Counted from the first letter of the stretch, positions 53,101 through 61,095 are shown. The stretch: DNA of 64,000 nucleotides from Prevotella sp. E2-28 (GCF_022024055.1 NZ_CP091788.1:3348001-3412000); one strand, 5' to 3'. Notes: a model not told the origin generated them from the sequence alone. Program-made: numbers and translations.

Positions 53101-54010
53101 CGGCACTATCAGTGTTGACTCCGAGGTAGGACTAGGCAGTACCTTTACCATCACCCTACCCGTCAGTCAGGTCATCACAACTACCACACAGGATTCCAAA
53201 CAGGAAGTCCTGCCCACAAACGACACCAACGATTCCTCAAACCCACAACCTTCAACGTCGCAATCGCTGTTGATAGTCGATGACTCCGACGATATGCTGG
53301 AATTCCTCTCCAGTAGCCTCAATAAGCAATATCAGATAGCTACTGCCCACGATGGTATTGAAGCGCTCGACCTACTCTCCAAACAGCAGTTTGACCTGAT
53401 TATCAGCGACTGGATGATGCCCCGCATGGATGGAGCTGAGTTCTGTAAGCAGGTGCGCAGCAATCCGCTTACTAGCCATATCCCGTTTATCATGCTTACG
53501 GCAAAGACCGACGACCAGTCGAAGGTAGAGGGTATGGACATTGGTGCCGATGCCTACATCGAGAAGCCTTTCTCCGTACAGTATCTGGAAGCCTGCATCC
53601 GCAATATTATTGCCCTCAGGCGTAAGCTGATAGAGAAGTTCACAAGCGAACCTGCAACACCTGTTGAGGACATCGCCAGCAACCCCACTGATGACAAATT
53701 CCTCAAGCAGATGACTCAGATTATCGAGGAAAACATGGCTAATAGTGACCTTTCTGTTAATTTCCTGGCAGAGCAATTGGGCATCAGTCGTAGCGGTCTC
53801 TTTGCAAAGATTAAGACGCTGGCCGACATCACACCTAACGAGATGATTCAGGTGGTGCGACTGAAGCGAGCAGCCAAACTCCTGCGTGAAGGAAAATACC
53901 TGGTCAGCGAGGTGGGCTATATGGTAGGTTTCTCTAATCCCTCCTACTTCACAAAATGTTTCCAGAAACAGTTTGGCATCAAGCCAGGCGACTACATCAA
54001 AAGTAGCTGA
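50177..54010 (+). CDS. Hybrid two-component system sensor/regulator (HTCS)
   Basis: The 1277-residue protein combines sensing and DNA binding in one chain. The order is: signal peptide (1-22), two seven-bladed propellers of Reg_prop repeats (about 35-640, 'IWFGTDNGLCRYDG'-type blades), a Y_Y_Y domain (about 650-730), one membrane segment (about 735-757), HisKA with 'HEIRTP' (His795), HATPase ('DDGIGIRKEE', 'GTGIGLNIV'), a receiver domain with Asp1078 ('IISDWMMPRMDG') and an AraC-type HTH (about 1170-1277). HTCS proteins sense oligosaccharides in the periplasm and activate linked degradation genes. The start at 50177 is chosen because the promoter lies inside the upstream extension of the frame. 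The divergent operon at 42.3-49.9 kb is the obvious target. Confidence 0.93.
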   Translation: MSRKLAILAILLLTFLQGWAVHSALPLGSSKNDYQYRHIGMEDGLPSNAVRNIVQDKYGYIWFGTDNGLCRYDGIRVHTYRIAENNSNQYISALLSSDEGIYVGTDKGAFLLKYNTDRFERLPIDIHSTVTYLSLDKENNLWISTAAQGIWHYTFNNKETHHYDFPQTNGFVSQVFVDNANQIWAVSNWGVNPISRLNRLHDKFEASVFSSPISYNSLRMLQTRDGRQWLGTWEQGLILIHSNGQLEQVLPNDVATHIHTLYERSDNTICIGCDDGLICFNPDTRQWSRLWQQQSQSDRFVYAITSDTEGGLWIGTFYGGVYYVSPMGKRFDGFTTDNGLRGNVISRFCEDLQGNIWIASDDGGFMCYSPEQQQFIDYPHQDELNTVNAHALALKGAELWMGTYTRGVYVLNTINGQLRHYGQDKLTDPSSYAIYHDSKGRTWVATMEGFNLYDPSTDGFHHIATTKALAIDIDEDSKHRLWLSTQGAGLWRYSPDSKELKQYIHHDDDEQSLPSDQVNCSMVDAGGRLWIATLNGLCYYDTTKDLFVKVDLSIETGNVMSIIEDQGVLWISTERGIVKYEPQNSNLKPQTLSPTTQRFTRHDGLVSEQFQPNSGIKASDGRIYFGGVNGFNAFYPYQIKANRIMPPVYIEVQDIHNQMIFSFVALSYCSPEKNQYAYMLDGFDKEWNYVGNQTRATYTNLPAGTYTFRVKATNNDGIWSDKEATITIVVPPPFWWTWYAKLFYLLLIVFFIWYYVHFRLKRAEKRHQQELQHLQEQKEKEAREARLNFFTMVAHEIRTPVSLIIGPLEKIKDKNEELRIIDRNAHRLLELVNQLLDFRKAEQHMLVCNFKPQNINELLHAVCERFEPTFQQNGRQFTVHYPDEHFTAIIDGEAITKVVSNLLTNANKYSKKSVTLTCIIEPDEDHFRITVSDDGIGIRKEEHQRIFEPFYQAEGNKPGTGIGLNIVKNIVELHHGTISVDSEVGLGSTFTITLPVSQVITTTTQDSKQEVLPTNDTNDSSNPQPSTSQSLLIVDDSDDMLEFLSSSLNKQYQIATAHDGIEALDLLSKQQFDLIISDWMMPRMDGAEFCKQVRSNPLTSHIPFIMLTAKTDDQSKVEGMDIGADAYIEKPFSVQYLEACIRNIIALRRKLIEKFTSEPATPVEDIASNPTDDKFLKQMTQIIEENMANSDLSVNFLAEQLGISRSGLFAKIKTLADITPNEMIQVVRLKRAAKLLREGKYLVSEVGYMVGFSNPSYFTKCFQKQFGIKPGDYIKSS

Positions 54011-54028
54011 TGGCCTGATGCCTTACAC

Positions 54029-55762
54029 TTAGTCTTCTATCCTTTCCACGATGAAGTCGCAGGCTGAGAACCAGTTGCTGCCTTCGCCATATTTCAAGGC
54101 GATGCTGCGATCGAGGGTGACGCCATAGGTGAGTGCGTGGTTGGCAATATCATCGGTAATAATGATGTCGTCGAGGTAGATGCGGTTCCAGCCGTAGCCC
54201 TGACCACCGTGAGCAGTAGCCTTGTTCATATCGAGTGCCAGTACACCTTCGTGGGCGTTGGCCATGCGTGAGAAGCGGCTGAGGGCTGAGAACCACACGT
54301 TGCCACCAGTATCGCCATCGGCAGGAATCTCCTTCTTGACGGTCTTATCGCCCACCTGAGCAAAGACGAGCATGGAAGAGTGTCCGCTCTTAGTTGCATC
54401 GGCACGTACGACGGCAGAGACACGATAGCGGCCTGGACGCAGATTTTTGAGAGTATTCTCAAAGCAGACGCCACCGCTGTAGTCACCGCTATCCATATGG
54501 ATATAACTCGTTTGTTCGTCGGCGCTGTAGTGCTCGCCACGGGCTGTGAACATATCCAAGTGTTTGTATTCCACTGGCTCGTGGGTGAGCTTCCAATGGT
54601 TACGGTTCAGGTATTCCTGGTCGTTGATACTCAGACTGTCGTTCTCCTCGGTCTCATTGCGCATAGTTTCAATGTTGGACTGAGCAAATCTGACCTGTTT
54701 CTTCAGGTCGTCAGGCAGATTATTGGCAAGCTCGTTGGTCATGTCCATCAGCTCCTCAGCATGACGCCATGAGAGTTGGTAGGGATAGCTTTCTATTTCT
54801 TTGTTGAGTGTGTGACAGATAGCCTTTTGCTCCGTAGATGTGGCTGTGCTTCCCATTTCCGTCATGAGCGCCACTTTGGCACGAAGGGCTTCGTAGCTGG
54901 TCTTGAAGTTGAGGGTTCTGGGCTCGTCGTAGAGTTTCTGTACCATCGTGATGAAATTATACTGGAAGACTTCAGCCAGCGTGTCGGTGTCGAGCGCCTT
55001 AGCACGTTCAGGCTCCTTTTTACGAATATCGAACAGCATATTCTGTGCTACGCTGAGAGCTGTGTTGCTGCGGTCGAGATATTCATCGCCGTCATAGGAC
55101 TTGATCTGCGGTATGGAATTGAGCTTGGGACAGTGGAACTCGTACATAAGACCGGTTGTCATGTAGTACTTATGCTTGTTGTCGGTGGGTTCGTCCTCTT
55201 CGTAGCTATACCACGTGAGCAGATAGGTGGAGCGGAAGCCGTCATCATCCTTGAAACCGATGATACGTGCGTTCATCATGGGGTGAAGCAAGAGCGGGAA
55301 AGTCTCGCCACTTTCGCCATAGGCTATTCTGACGCCAGGAAAGACTGCCTGCTCGTCGTCAGCCACATAGCTGTAGTAGCTGGAGGCAAAAGGCGACTGT
55401 TTGTCGAATGCATCAAGGATTTGGCGCAGGGGCAGGGTGGGATCATCAGGAATGTAGCGGAACTCGAAGCGGTAGCCGTCGAGATAGAGCGGACCAATGT
55501 TTGCCCTGTTTTTTCCAAGCTTCACCGCGTGGATTTTGTTCTTAGGAATAAGACCTGCGCCATCGAGTGCCGTAAAGATGATGTTGGCGCTGTCCTTGCT
55601 AGTGGGAATCCATTGCGAAGAAATGTTCTTGGGAAACTTCTTGTCGAGCGTTTCGACAAAGGCCGTACGCATGGCTTGTGCGTGCTTGTTCTCCTGTGCG
55701 TGAAGAAATAAGGTACCAATAGGCATCAACAGGAGTGTTATTGTAATAATAAGTTGTTTCAT
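54029..55762 (-). CDS. Secreted protein of unknown function in ECF sigma operon
   Basis: This 577-residue protein has a signal peptide (1-22, ending LFLHAQ). The middle is mostly helical with a short coiled-coil-like stretch around 305-385. The last 180 residues are beta-rich and resemble a galactose-binding-like module ('GVCFENTLKNLRPGRYRVSA', 'GWNRIYLDDIIITDD'). No catalytic motif is recognised. It is downstream of, and probably co-transcribed with, the sigma/anti-sigma pair, so it is a likely effector or sensor of that system. It meets the HTCS gene tail to tail with a gap of 18 bases and no visible terminator. Confidence 0.65.
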   Translation of the reverse strand: MKQLIITITLLLMPIGTLFLHAQENKHAQAMRTAFVETLDKKFPKNISSQWIPTSKDSANIIFTALDGAGLIPKNKIHAVKLGKNRANIGPLYLDGYRFEFRYIPDDPTLPLRQILDAFDKQSPFASSYYSYVADDEQAVFPGVRIAYGESGETFPLLLHPMMNARIIGFKDDDGFRSTYLLTWYSYEEDEPTDNKHKYYMTTGLMYEFHCPKLNSIPQIKSYDGDEYLDRSNTALSVAQNMLFDIRKKEPERAKALDTDTLAEVFQYNFITMVQKLYDEPRTLNFKTSYEALRAKVALMTEMGSTATSTEQKAICHTLNKEIESYPYQLSWRHAEELMDMTNELANNLPDDLKKQVRFAQSNIETMRNETEENDSLSINDQEYLNRNHWKLTHEPVEYKHLDMFTARGEHYSADEQTSYIHMDSGDYSGGVCFENTLKNLRPGRYRVSAVVRADATKSGHSSMLVFAQVGDKTVKKEIPADGDTGGNVWFSALSRFSRMANAHEGVLALDMNKATAHGGQGYGWNRIYLDDIIITDDIANHALTYGVTLDRSIALKYGEGSNWFSACDFIVERIED

Positions 55763-55794
55763 AATTATTCGTGAAATTCGTTTAATTCGTGGTT

Positions 55795-56559
55795 TTAAAA
55801 ACTAATATAATTAGCAATGCTGTCTCTTTTAAACTCGTTTGTGGCCTGTTCCACCTGTTTGCCAACAATGCGGTTCACCATCTGTTGCAGGCGCGCATCA
55901 GCAGCAATCAGTTTCTCCAACTGCGCTGAGCCAACGCTGTCGTCAAGTCCATCCATTTCTGCTTCTAGACGAGCAATGCAGTCTGCGAGGCTCTCGGTTG
56001 GTGAAGCATCAGCATTCATAGGCTTTGACTCTACGGCTTCTGACTGTGGTACTTGACGTTTGACAACTGTAGGCTGCTTGGGCTGAACAAGTTCAGCCTG
56101 AGCCACGAGTGGCTGTTCTGCTGGCTGCGAGGTTTCGACAGCTTCGTGCTGGGGCTCCATCTTTTCGGTAGCAACGGGATGCTGTGCCGTCAGCAGTGGC
56201 TGCTCTGTGGTGTTTTTTCCCAAATAGAAAACTAACAACAGAGCTATGCTGGCTGCAATGCCAGTCACGAGCCATCTCAAGGCCATGATCTTAGGTTTCT
56301 CCCTAACAGCCTTAGGTTGTTTGGGCAACTTATCGCAGTCTGTGCTGTGAAGGCTGTCGGTTGTGTCGGCCTCAGGGTCTATATCAATCTTTCCATCATC
56401 AAAGAGTGCGAACATCTCTTTATATTCTGCCCACTCCTCATCTACCTCGTGTGTACGGAAGTATTGTGCCAGCACATCTTCCTCGGCCACGCTGGTTTCG
56501 CCAGCCATGAACTTGCTGAGCAATTGTGCTATCTGCTGTTTCTCCATTTGTGTTTTCAT
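55795..56559 (-). CDS. Probable anti-sigma factor, single membrane segment
   Basis: This 254-residue protein has a cytoplasmic N-terminus ('QQIAQLLSKFMAGETSVAEE', a common opening of Bacteroidetes anti-sigma proteins), one membrane segment (about 94-114, 'LVTGIAASIALLLVFYLG') and a periplasmic part. The periplasmic part starts as a Pro/Gln/Val/Glu-rich stretch and ends as a charged helix (about 190-254). There is no FecR domain or zinc motif. It overlaps the sigma-factor gene by an ATGA junction, which together with topology supports an anti-sigma role. The signal it senses is unknown. Confidence 0.7.
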   Translation of the reverse strand: MKTQMEKQQIAQLLSKFMAGETSVAEEDVLAQYFRTHEVDEEWAEYKEMFALFDDGKIDIDPEADTTDSLHSTDCDKLPKQPKAVREKPKIMALRWLVTGIAASIALLLVFYLGKNTTEQPLLTAQHPVATEKMEPQHEAVETSQPAEQPLVAQAELVQPKQPTVVKRQVPQSEAVESKPMNADASPTESLADCIARLEAEMDGLDDSVGSAQLEKLIAADARLQQMVNRIVGKQVEQATNEFKRDSIANYISF

Positions 56560-57050
56560 TGTTGATTCCTCCTCTTCAATTTGTTAAGCAATTCATTACG
56601 GGCTCTCGATAGCAGTGTTGATACTGATGTCTGCCTAATACCCAGGATGTCGGCAATCTCACCCAGTTCACGGTGCTCTAACTGTCGCATTCTCAACACC
56701 ATGCCCGCTGTGGAAGGCAGGCTCTCAATCTGTTCACCTATCCAGTGTTCCAGCTCCGTATATTCCAGTCGATCGTGCAGCGAGTCCTCATCTATCAGTG
56801 GCATCGTGTGGGCTATCTCCGTATGCTGATGCGCCGTGCGCCATTTGTCAATACACACCCGTTTCGTTATGATGACGGTCGAAGCATTCAGGTGGGTAGC
56901 GTCGCTGAGCTGTTCGTGCAGGTTCCATAGCTTCAGCATCACGTCTTGCGCAATGTCCTCCGCATCGTCCTGGGCATATCCGAATCGCTCGGCTATCGAC
57001 ACGGCTTTTGCGCGCGTCCCACTGGCCATGTATGTAAACTCTTTCTGTGT
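56556..57050 (-). CDS. ECF-type RNA polymerase sigma factor
   Basis: The protein is 164 residues from the ATG at 57050. An upstream ATG at 57122 would add 24 residues outside the known domain. Region 2 is visible at about 10-70 ('RFGYAQDDAEDIAQDVMLKL', the D.EDI.Q..F-type core-binding helix). Region 4 is at about 105-160 ('ESLPSTAGMVLRMRQLEHRE', 'ILGIRQTSVSTLLSRARNEL'). ECF factors redirect RNA polymerase to a small regulon. Its stop codon overlaps the anti-sigma start. No autoregulated promoter motif could be recognised upstream. Confidence 0.87.
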   Translation of the reverse strand, partial: TQKEFTYMASGTRAKAVSIAERFGYAQDDAEDIAQDVMLKLWNLHEQLSDATHLNASTVIITKRVCIDKWRTAHQHTEIAHTMPLIDEDSLHDRLEYTELEHWIGEQIESLPSTAGMVLRMRQLEHRELGEIADILGIRQTSVSTLLSRARNELLNKLKRRNQQ

Positions 57051-57202
57051 CATTACATCTATATAACGAACATCCTCCTGCAAATTAAACAAGAAATCGT
57101 CATTTTTTTCTTTTCCTCTCATATTAACGTCATATTCCTCCTTTTATTGCTATCTCGCCCCACCCCTTCCCCAGCCTTATAGTCAGGAAAAGTCCTCCTA
57201 AA

Positions 57203-57234
57203 TTTGTACATTTCAAAAAGAATGTTTACCTTTG
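57203..57234 (+). promoter_or_regulatory. Promoter of the glutaminyl-cyclase-type gene
   Basis: TTTG (57203-57206), a 20-base spacer and TACCTTTG (57227-57234) match the consensus. The start codon is 22 bases downstream. Confidence 0.78.
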
Positions 57235-57256
57235 CAGCTCAACAAGAAACCTGACA

Positions 57257-58231
57257 ATGAAACAAGCATACATACTCCTTATCGCAAGTGCGCTCTTCGC
57301 AGCCTGCGGCAATAGTAATAAGAATATGACAACGGAAGAGGTTGCCGTAGGTCCTGATTTCTCAGCTGATTCGGCATTCATGTTCTGTCAGAAGCAGTGC
57401 GACTTCGGTCCTCGCACTATGAACAGCGAGGCTCATGAGTTGTGTGGACAATGGATAGTAGAAAAATTCCAAAGCTACGGTATGAAGGTCACGGAACAGC
57501 GAGCTACGCTCAAGGGATTCGACGGCACTCCCCTGCTCAGCAATAATATCATTGCCCAATATCAGCCAGAAGCAGAACAGCGCATTATGATATGTGCCCA
57601 CTGGGACAGTCGTCCTTGGGCCGACAACGACCCTGACGAAACAAACCACACGAAACCCGTGATGGCTGCCAACGATGGAGCCAGCGGCGTGGGCGTGATG
57701 TTGGAAATAGCCCGTTTGCTGCAAGCCGATACGTGCAAACTACCTATTGGTGTAGATTTCGTCTGCTTTGATGCTGAGGACTGGGGTAGTCATGAAGACA
57801 ACGACTCATGGGCGCTTGGTGCACAGCACTGGGCAAAGCAACACTCAACACTTAACACTCAACACTCAACACTTCGTTACGGCATTCTCCTCGATATGGT
57901 AGGTGGTCAGGGCGCTCGTTTCTATCAGGAAGGCTATTCTAAGTATTATGCCAACCACGTGGTGAAACGAGTCTGGAAGGCGGCTGCTATCGCTGGTTAC
58001 AGTAGTTTCTTCCCTCAGGAAGATGGTGGCGGTATTACTGATGACCACGTTCCCGTGAATGAAGTCGCAAAGATTCCCTGTATCGATATCATCAACTATT
58101 ATCCCGACTGCGAACAGAGCAGCTTTGGACCTACATGGCATACCATCCATGATGACATGGACCATTTGGACCGCAACACATTAAAGGCCGTCGGTCAAAC
58201 CCTCATTCAAGTAATTTACACGGAAAAGTAA
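57257..58231 (+). CDS. M28 family protein, glutaminyl-peptide cyclotransferase-like lipoprotein
   Basis: This 324-residue protein has a lipoprotein signal (FAACG, Cys17). The M28 fold is recognisable by 'CAHWDSRPWADND' (about 113-125), Asp140 in 'ANDGASG', Glu174 in 'DAEDWG' and 'TWHTIHDDMDH' near the C-terminus (His298). One zinc bound by Asp, Glu and His fits the type II glutaminyl cyclases described in Porphyromonas and Prevotella, which form pyroglutamate at the N-terminus of exported proteins after signal cleavage. Many signal peptides in this window do end just before Gln, which fits. A tandem-repeat insertion at residues about 195-206 ('QHSTLNTQHSTL') interrupts an otherwise conserved stretch. 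Aminopeptidase activity is an alternative. Confidence 0.83.
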   Translation: MKQAYILLIASALFAACGNSNKNMTTEEVAVGPDFSADSAFMFCQKQCDFGPRTMNSEAHELCGQWIVEKFQSYGMKVTEQRATLKGFDGTPLLSNNIIAQYQPEAEQRIMICAHWDSRPWADNDPDETNHTKPVMAANDGASGVGVMLEIARLLQADTCKLPIGVDFVCFDAEDWGSHEDNDSWALGAQHWAKQHSTLNTQHSTLRYGILLDMVGGQGARFYQEGYSKYYANHVVKRVWKAAAIAGYSSFFPQEDGGGITDDHVPVNEVAKIPCIDIINYYPDCEQSSFGPTWHTIHDDMDHLDRNTLKAVGQTLIQVIYTEK

Positions 58232-58242
58232 AGATCTCCCCT

Positions 58243-58276
58243 CTCCTTTCACCCTTCACCTTTCACCCTTCACCAA
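58243..58276. repeat. CTTTCACC tandem micro-repeat between convergent genes
   Basis: Four copies of the words CCTTTCACC and CTTCACC follow each other between the convergent M28 and DUF4294 genes. No terminator hairpin is visible. Confidence 0.6.
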
Positions 58277-58277
58277 A

Positions 58278-58877
58278 TTACAGCTGTCCCGCTTCTACCA
58301 TCAGTACCACGCGTTCTGTCAGTTTATCGGTACCTTCTGCATCGTAACTTTTCTTTAGAGAGGCACCAAACATCCAAGCAAAGGCCTGCCACATACCCGA
58401 GCGTACAGGACCGATGAAGGCCTGCATAGCCTCGTAGGCCGTAGAATGACATTCGCGATCCACGAGTTTTATAAGCAGCTTTCCCTGCGAGAAAGTCAGT
58501 TTTTTCATCTGTGGTTTATATTCCCTTACCACGGCCTGCTCTACCCTCTTTAGGTGTTCCTTACGCTCTTCAGGTGGTAGTGTCTCAGTAAATTCCGCTG
58601 TCTCAATGATAATCTGACGTACCTGCTTGGCTAGTGGCAGCACCTTCTTCACATTCTTTACCAAGCGCATATACGACTGCTGCTGGCGCTTGCTTTTGAA
58701 GGTCAGTTCAGGATACACATAGACATTCGACATCTCCATATATTGTATGGAATCGCCGTCAACCAACGTCTTTCCCACCTTCACCGTAGGCACGAACGTT
58801 GGGTCGCCCAGGTCGTTCTGAGCTACCACCGTCAAAGGGGCTAGGAATCCCGTCAGCAATATCACGATGCGTTTCAT
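58278..58877 (-). CDS. DUF4294 family secreted protein
   Basis: The protein is 199 residues from the ATG at 58877. The signal peptide is MKRIVILLTGFLAPLTVVAQ. The mature region has 'VYVYPELTFKSKRQQQSYMR' (about 54-73) and a helical body ending 'GPVRSGMWQAFAWMFGASLK', the typical DUF4294 layout. Function is unknown. A TAATTTTG -7 box (58890-58883) ends five bases before this ATG, so the message would be leaderless, and the ATG at 58895 lies upstream of the transcription start. Confidence 0.78.
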   Translation of the reverse strand: MKRIVILLTGFLAPLTVVAQNDLGDPTFVPTVKVGKTLVDGDSIQYMEMSNVYVYPELTFKSKRQQQSYMRLVKNVKKVLPLAKQVRQIIIETAEFTETLPPEERKEHLKRVEQAVVREYKPQMKKLTFSQGKLLIKLVDRECHSTAYEAMQAFIGPVRSGMWQAFAWMFGASLKKSYDAEGTDKLTERVVLMVEAGQL

Positions 58878-58882
58878 GGCCG

Positions 58883-58981
58883 CAAAATTACGCATTTCCC
58901 ATGAAATAGAAAAGCATTTTCAGAAGATTAACGGAAAAACGCAAATATATTTGGCTTTTCTATCCGTTTGCGTTACCTTTG
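58883..58981. promoter_or_regulatory. Divergent promoters placed at the start codons
   Basis: The plus-strand promoter is complete: TTTG (58950-58953), 20 bases, TACCTTTG (58974-58981), with the ATG five bases later at 58987. The minus-strand -7 box is TAATTTTG (58890-58883), with its ATG five bases later at 58877 and only TTTT at -33. Both arrangements predict leaderless transcripts. Confidence 0.6.
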
Positions 58982-58986
58982 CAGGT

Positions 58987-60987
58987 ATGAAACACAGGAT
59001 AACCCTATTTCTTTTCTTGATAACACTCACAGCTACGGCCCAACAGGAGCAGACATGGGAACAGGTTTGGCAGGAAATGATGACACCTGAAGACGAAGAA
59101 GAATCAGAGGTCACATGGGAAGAATATCACGAACGCCTGCAGCAACTAGCCGACCACCCAATAGACCTAAACCGTACTACCCGTGAAGACTTGGAGCAAC
59201 TGCCATTCCTGTCGGAACAACAAGTGATGGATATCATGGAGTATCTGGACAGATACGGTCCGATGCGCTCAATGAATGAGTTGAAGATGGTGCGCTCGCT
59301 CGACTACCAGCAGATTTCCCTGTTGCCTTTCTTCGTCTATGTGGGCGAGGTGCCAAGAGAAGAGCCCCATTTTCCGTCCTTTCACAATATTACCAAATAT
59401 GGCAAACATTCCTTAACAGCTACAGGGCATGTACCTTTCTACGAGCGGAAGGGCGACCAGAATGGTTATTTGGGCTATCGCTATCGTCATTCGATGCGCT
59501 ATGAGTTCACCTACGGCAACTACGTAAAAGCAGGCTTTATGGGGGCACAGGATGCTGGCGAACCGTTCTTTGCCAACCAAAACAGCTGGGGTTACGACAC
59601 CTATTCCTATTATATACAGGTGAAGAAACTGGGCATCCTTGAGAATGCCGTCATCGGGAAATACAAGGTAGCTGCTGGCATGGGACTGGTACTCAACACG
59701 AGCTTCCAACTGGGAAAACTGGCTACCCTGCAAAATATGGGCCGACAGACGAACACACTACGAGCACATAGCTCACGTTCTGAGGGCGACTATTTCCAAG
59801 GGGCTGCCGCCACCATCAAGTTATCGAAGCCTTTGAGCATCACCGCCTTTGCTTCTTATCGTCCTATTGATGCCACACTCAATAATGATGGAACGGCTGC
59901 AACCCTCATCACCAGCGGCTATCACCGCACACCTACGGAGATGCAGAAGAAGCACAACACCCACCAGACGGCCTTCGGCGGTAGCATCGGCTATCGGCAA
60001 AACGGACTGCATCTGGGGGCAAATGCAGTCTATACCCACATGGATTGCACGCTACAACCGAATACCAATACACCCTATCGTCGCTATTATCCACAGGGAG
60101 ACCGTTTTTTCAATACCAGTCTTGACTATGGCTATACGCATTATCGCTTTACCTTCAACGGAGAGACCGCTATGAATAAAGAGGGTGCTATAGCAACCCT
60201 CAACACCATCAGTTTCCAGCCATCTAGCGGTTTTAGCTTAGTAGCTATCCAACGTTTTTACAGCTACAAGTATTCAGGTCTTTATGTGCATGGTTTCGGC
60301 AACAGCTCCAGGACACAAAACGAAAGCGGTCTCTATCTTGGCTTTACCTGGCAGCCCCTCGCCCATCTGCACCTGCAGGGCTATGCCGACTATGCCTACT
60401 ACCCATGGGCGCGCTATCAGGCAGCACAGGCCTCTGAGGCATGGGATTTTCTACTCACAGGCAACTATCAACTAAGTCATTGGAACCTGCAGGCACGCCA
60501 CCGCTTCAAACGGAAGCAGAAAGATAACACCAGCAAAACGATGCTGATTCCCAGTAATGAGCATCGCACAAGGATATCTGCAGCTTATACGTCTGACGCG
60601 GGATGGACTAGTAAGACACAGGCTGAACACGTCTATTCCGTTTACAAAACCACCTCGCAAGGCTGGATGATTAGCGAGCAGACGGGCTATCAACAGAAAA
60701 GCTGGCAAGCCAATATGACCTTAGGCTATTTCCATTCCGACGACTATGCCAGCCGTATCTATCTCTATGAGCGACAGCTACAGCACGACTTCTCTTTCCC
60801 TTCCTATTATGGCAACGGCTTACGCTTAGCACTCTTCGCTCAGATCAGCGTCAACGACCATCTGCGATTAGCCACCCGACTGGGCTACACCAACTATTTC
60901 GACCGCACATCCATCGGCACCGGTCTGCAGGAAATAGCGCAGTCGCACACCACCGACCTGAATTTGCAAGTCCACTGGAAGTTCTAA
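58987..60987 (+). CDS. Outer-membrane barrel with N-terminal ComEA-like helix-hairpin-helix
   Basis: The protein is 666 residues from the ATG at 58987. Earlier in-frame starts lie upstream of the promoter. A signal peptide (1-19, ending TATAQ) is followed by an acidic helix and then a helix-hairpin-helix of ComEA type at about 58-118 ('IDLNRTTREDLEQLPFLSEQ', 'MEYLDRYGPMRSMNELKMV'). Residues 150-666 are strands with alternating aromatic residues ('GYRYRHSMRYEFTYGNYVKA', 'LRLATRLGYTNYF'), ending 'LNLQVHWKF' with the C-terminal Phe expected of outer-membrane barrels. ComEA domains bind DNA in the periplasm. A DNA-related role here is inference. Its last bases (GGAAGTTCTAA) are part of an 86-bp duplicated segment. 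Confidence 0.8.
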   Translation: MKHRITLFLFLITLTATAQQEQTWEQVWQEMMTPEDEEESEVTWEEYHERLQQLADHPIDLNRTTREDLEQLPFLSEQQVMDIMEYLDRYGPMRSMNELKMVRSLDYQQISLLPFFVYVGEVPREEPHFPSFHNITKYGKHSLTATGHVPFYERKGDQNGYLGYRYRHSMRYEFTYGNYVKAGFMGAQDAGEPFFANQNSWGYDTYSYYIQVKKLGILENAVIGKYKVAAGMGLVLNTSFQLGKLATLQNMGRQTNTLRAHSSRSEGDYFQGAAATIKLSKPLSITAFASYRPIDATLNNDGTAATLITSGYHRTPTEMQKKHNTHQTAFGGSIGYRQNGLHLGANAVYTHMDCTLQPNTNTPYRRYYPQGDRFFNTSLDYGYTHYRFTFNGETAMNKEGAIATLNTISFQPSSGFSLVAIQRFYSYKYSGLYVHGFGNSSRTQNESGLYLGFTWQPLAHLHLQGYADYAYYPWARYQAAQASEAWDFLLTGNYQLSHWNLQARHRFKRKQKDNTSKTMLIPSNEHRTRISAAYTSDAGWTSKTQAEHVYSVYKTTSQGWMISEQTGYQQKSWQANMTLGYFHSDDYASRIYLYERQLQHDFSFPSYYGNGLRLALFAQISVNDHLRLATRLGYTNYFDRTSIGTGLQEIAQSHTTDLNLQVHWKF

Positions 60988-61062
60988 GATTCTGTGTTAA
61001 TATCGTTAAATCACTTTGAGCAATCAACTTCTTTGCGTAAATTTGCAAATCAATTAAAGACC
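60977..61062 (+). repeat. Promoter-bearing 86-bp direct repeat, copy A
   Basis: This includes the last codons of the barrel gene and a full promoter: TTTG (61015-61018), 19 bases, TAAATTTG (61038-61045), 51 bases before the BASS transporter gene. Copy B at 63496-63582 differs at about three positions. Confidence 0.85.
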
Positions 61063-61095
61063 TATCCCCATGATTCACAACCAAAATAAACTATT

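Noticed and set aside
29800..54010. SusC/SusD pair expected in a polysaccharide utilization locus
   Set aside because: No TonB-dependent receptor-sized gene or SusD-like lipoprotein is present; every large frame is accounted for by other families.
54776..55711. Long plus-strand frame (311 codons) opposite the 577-residue secreted protein
   Set aside because: It lies wholly antisense to a protein with a clear signal peptide and operon context. Its translation is Val/Ile/His-rich with no domain, typical of antisense frames in this base composition.
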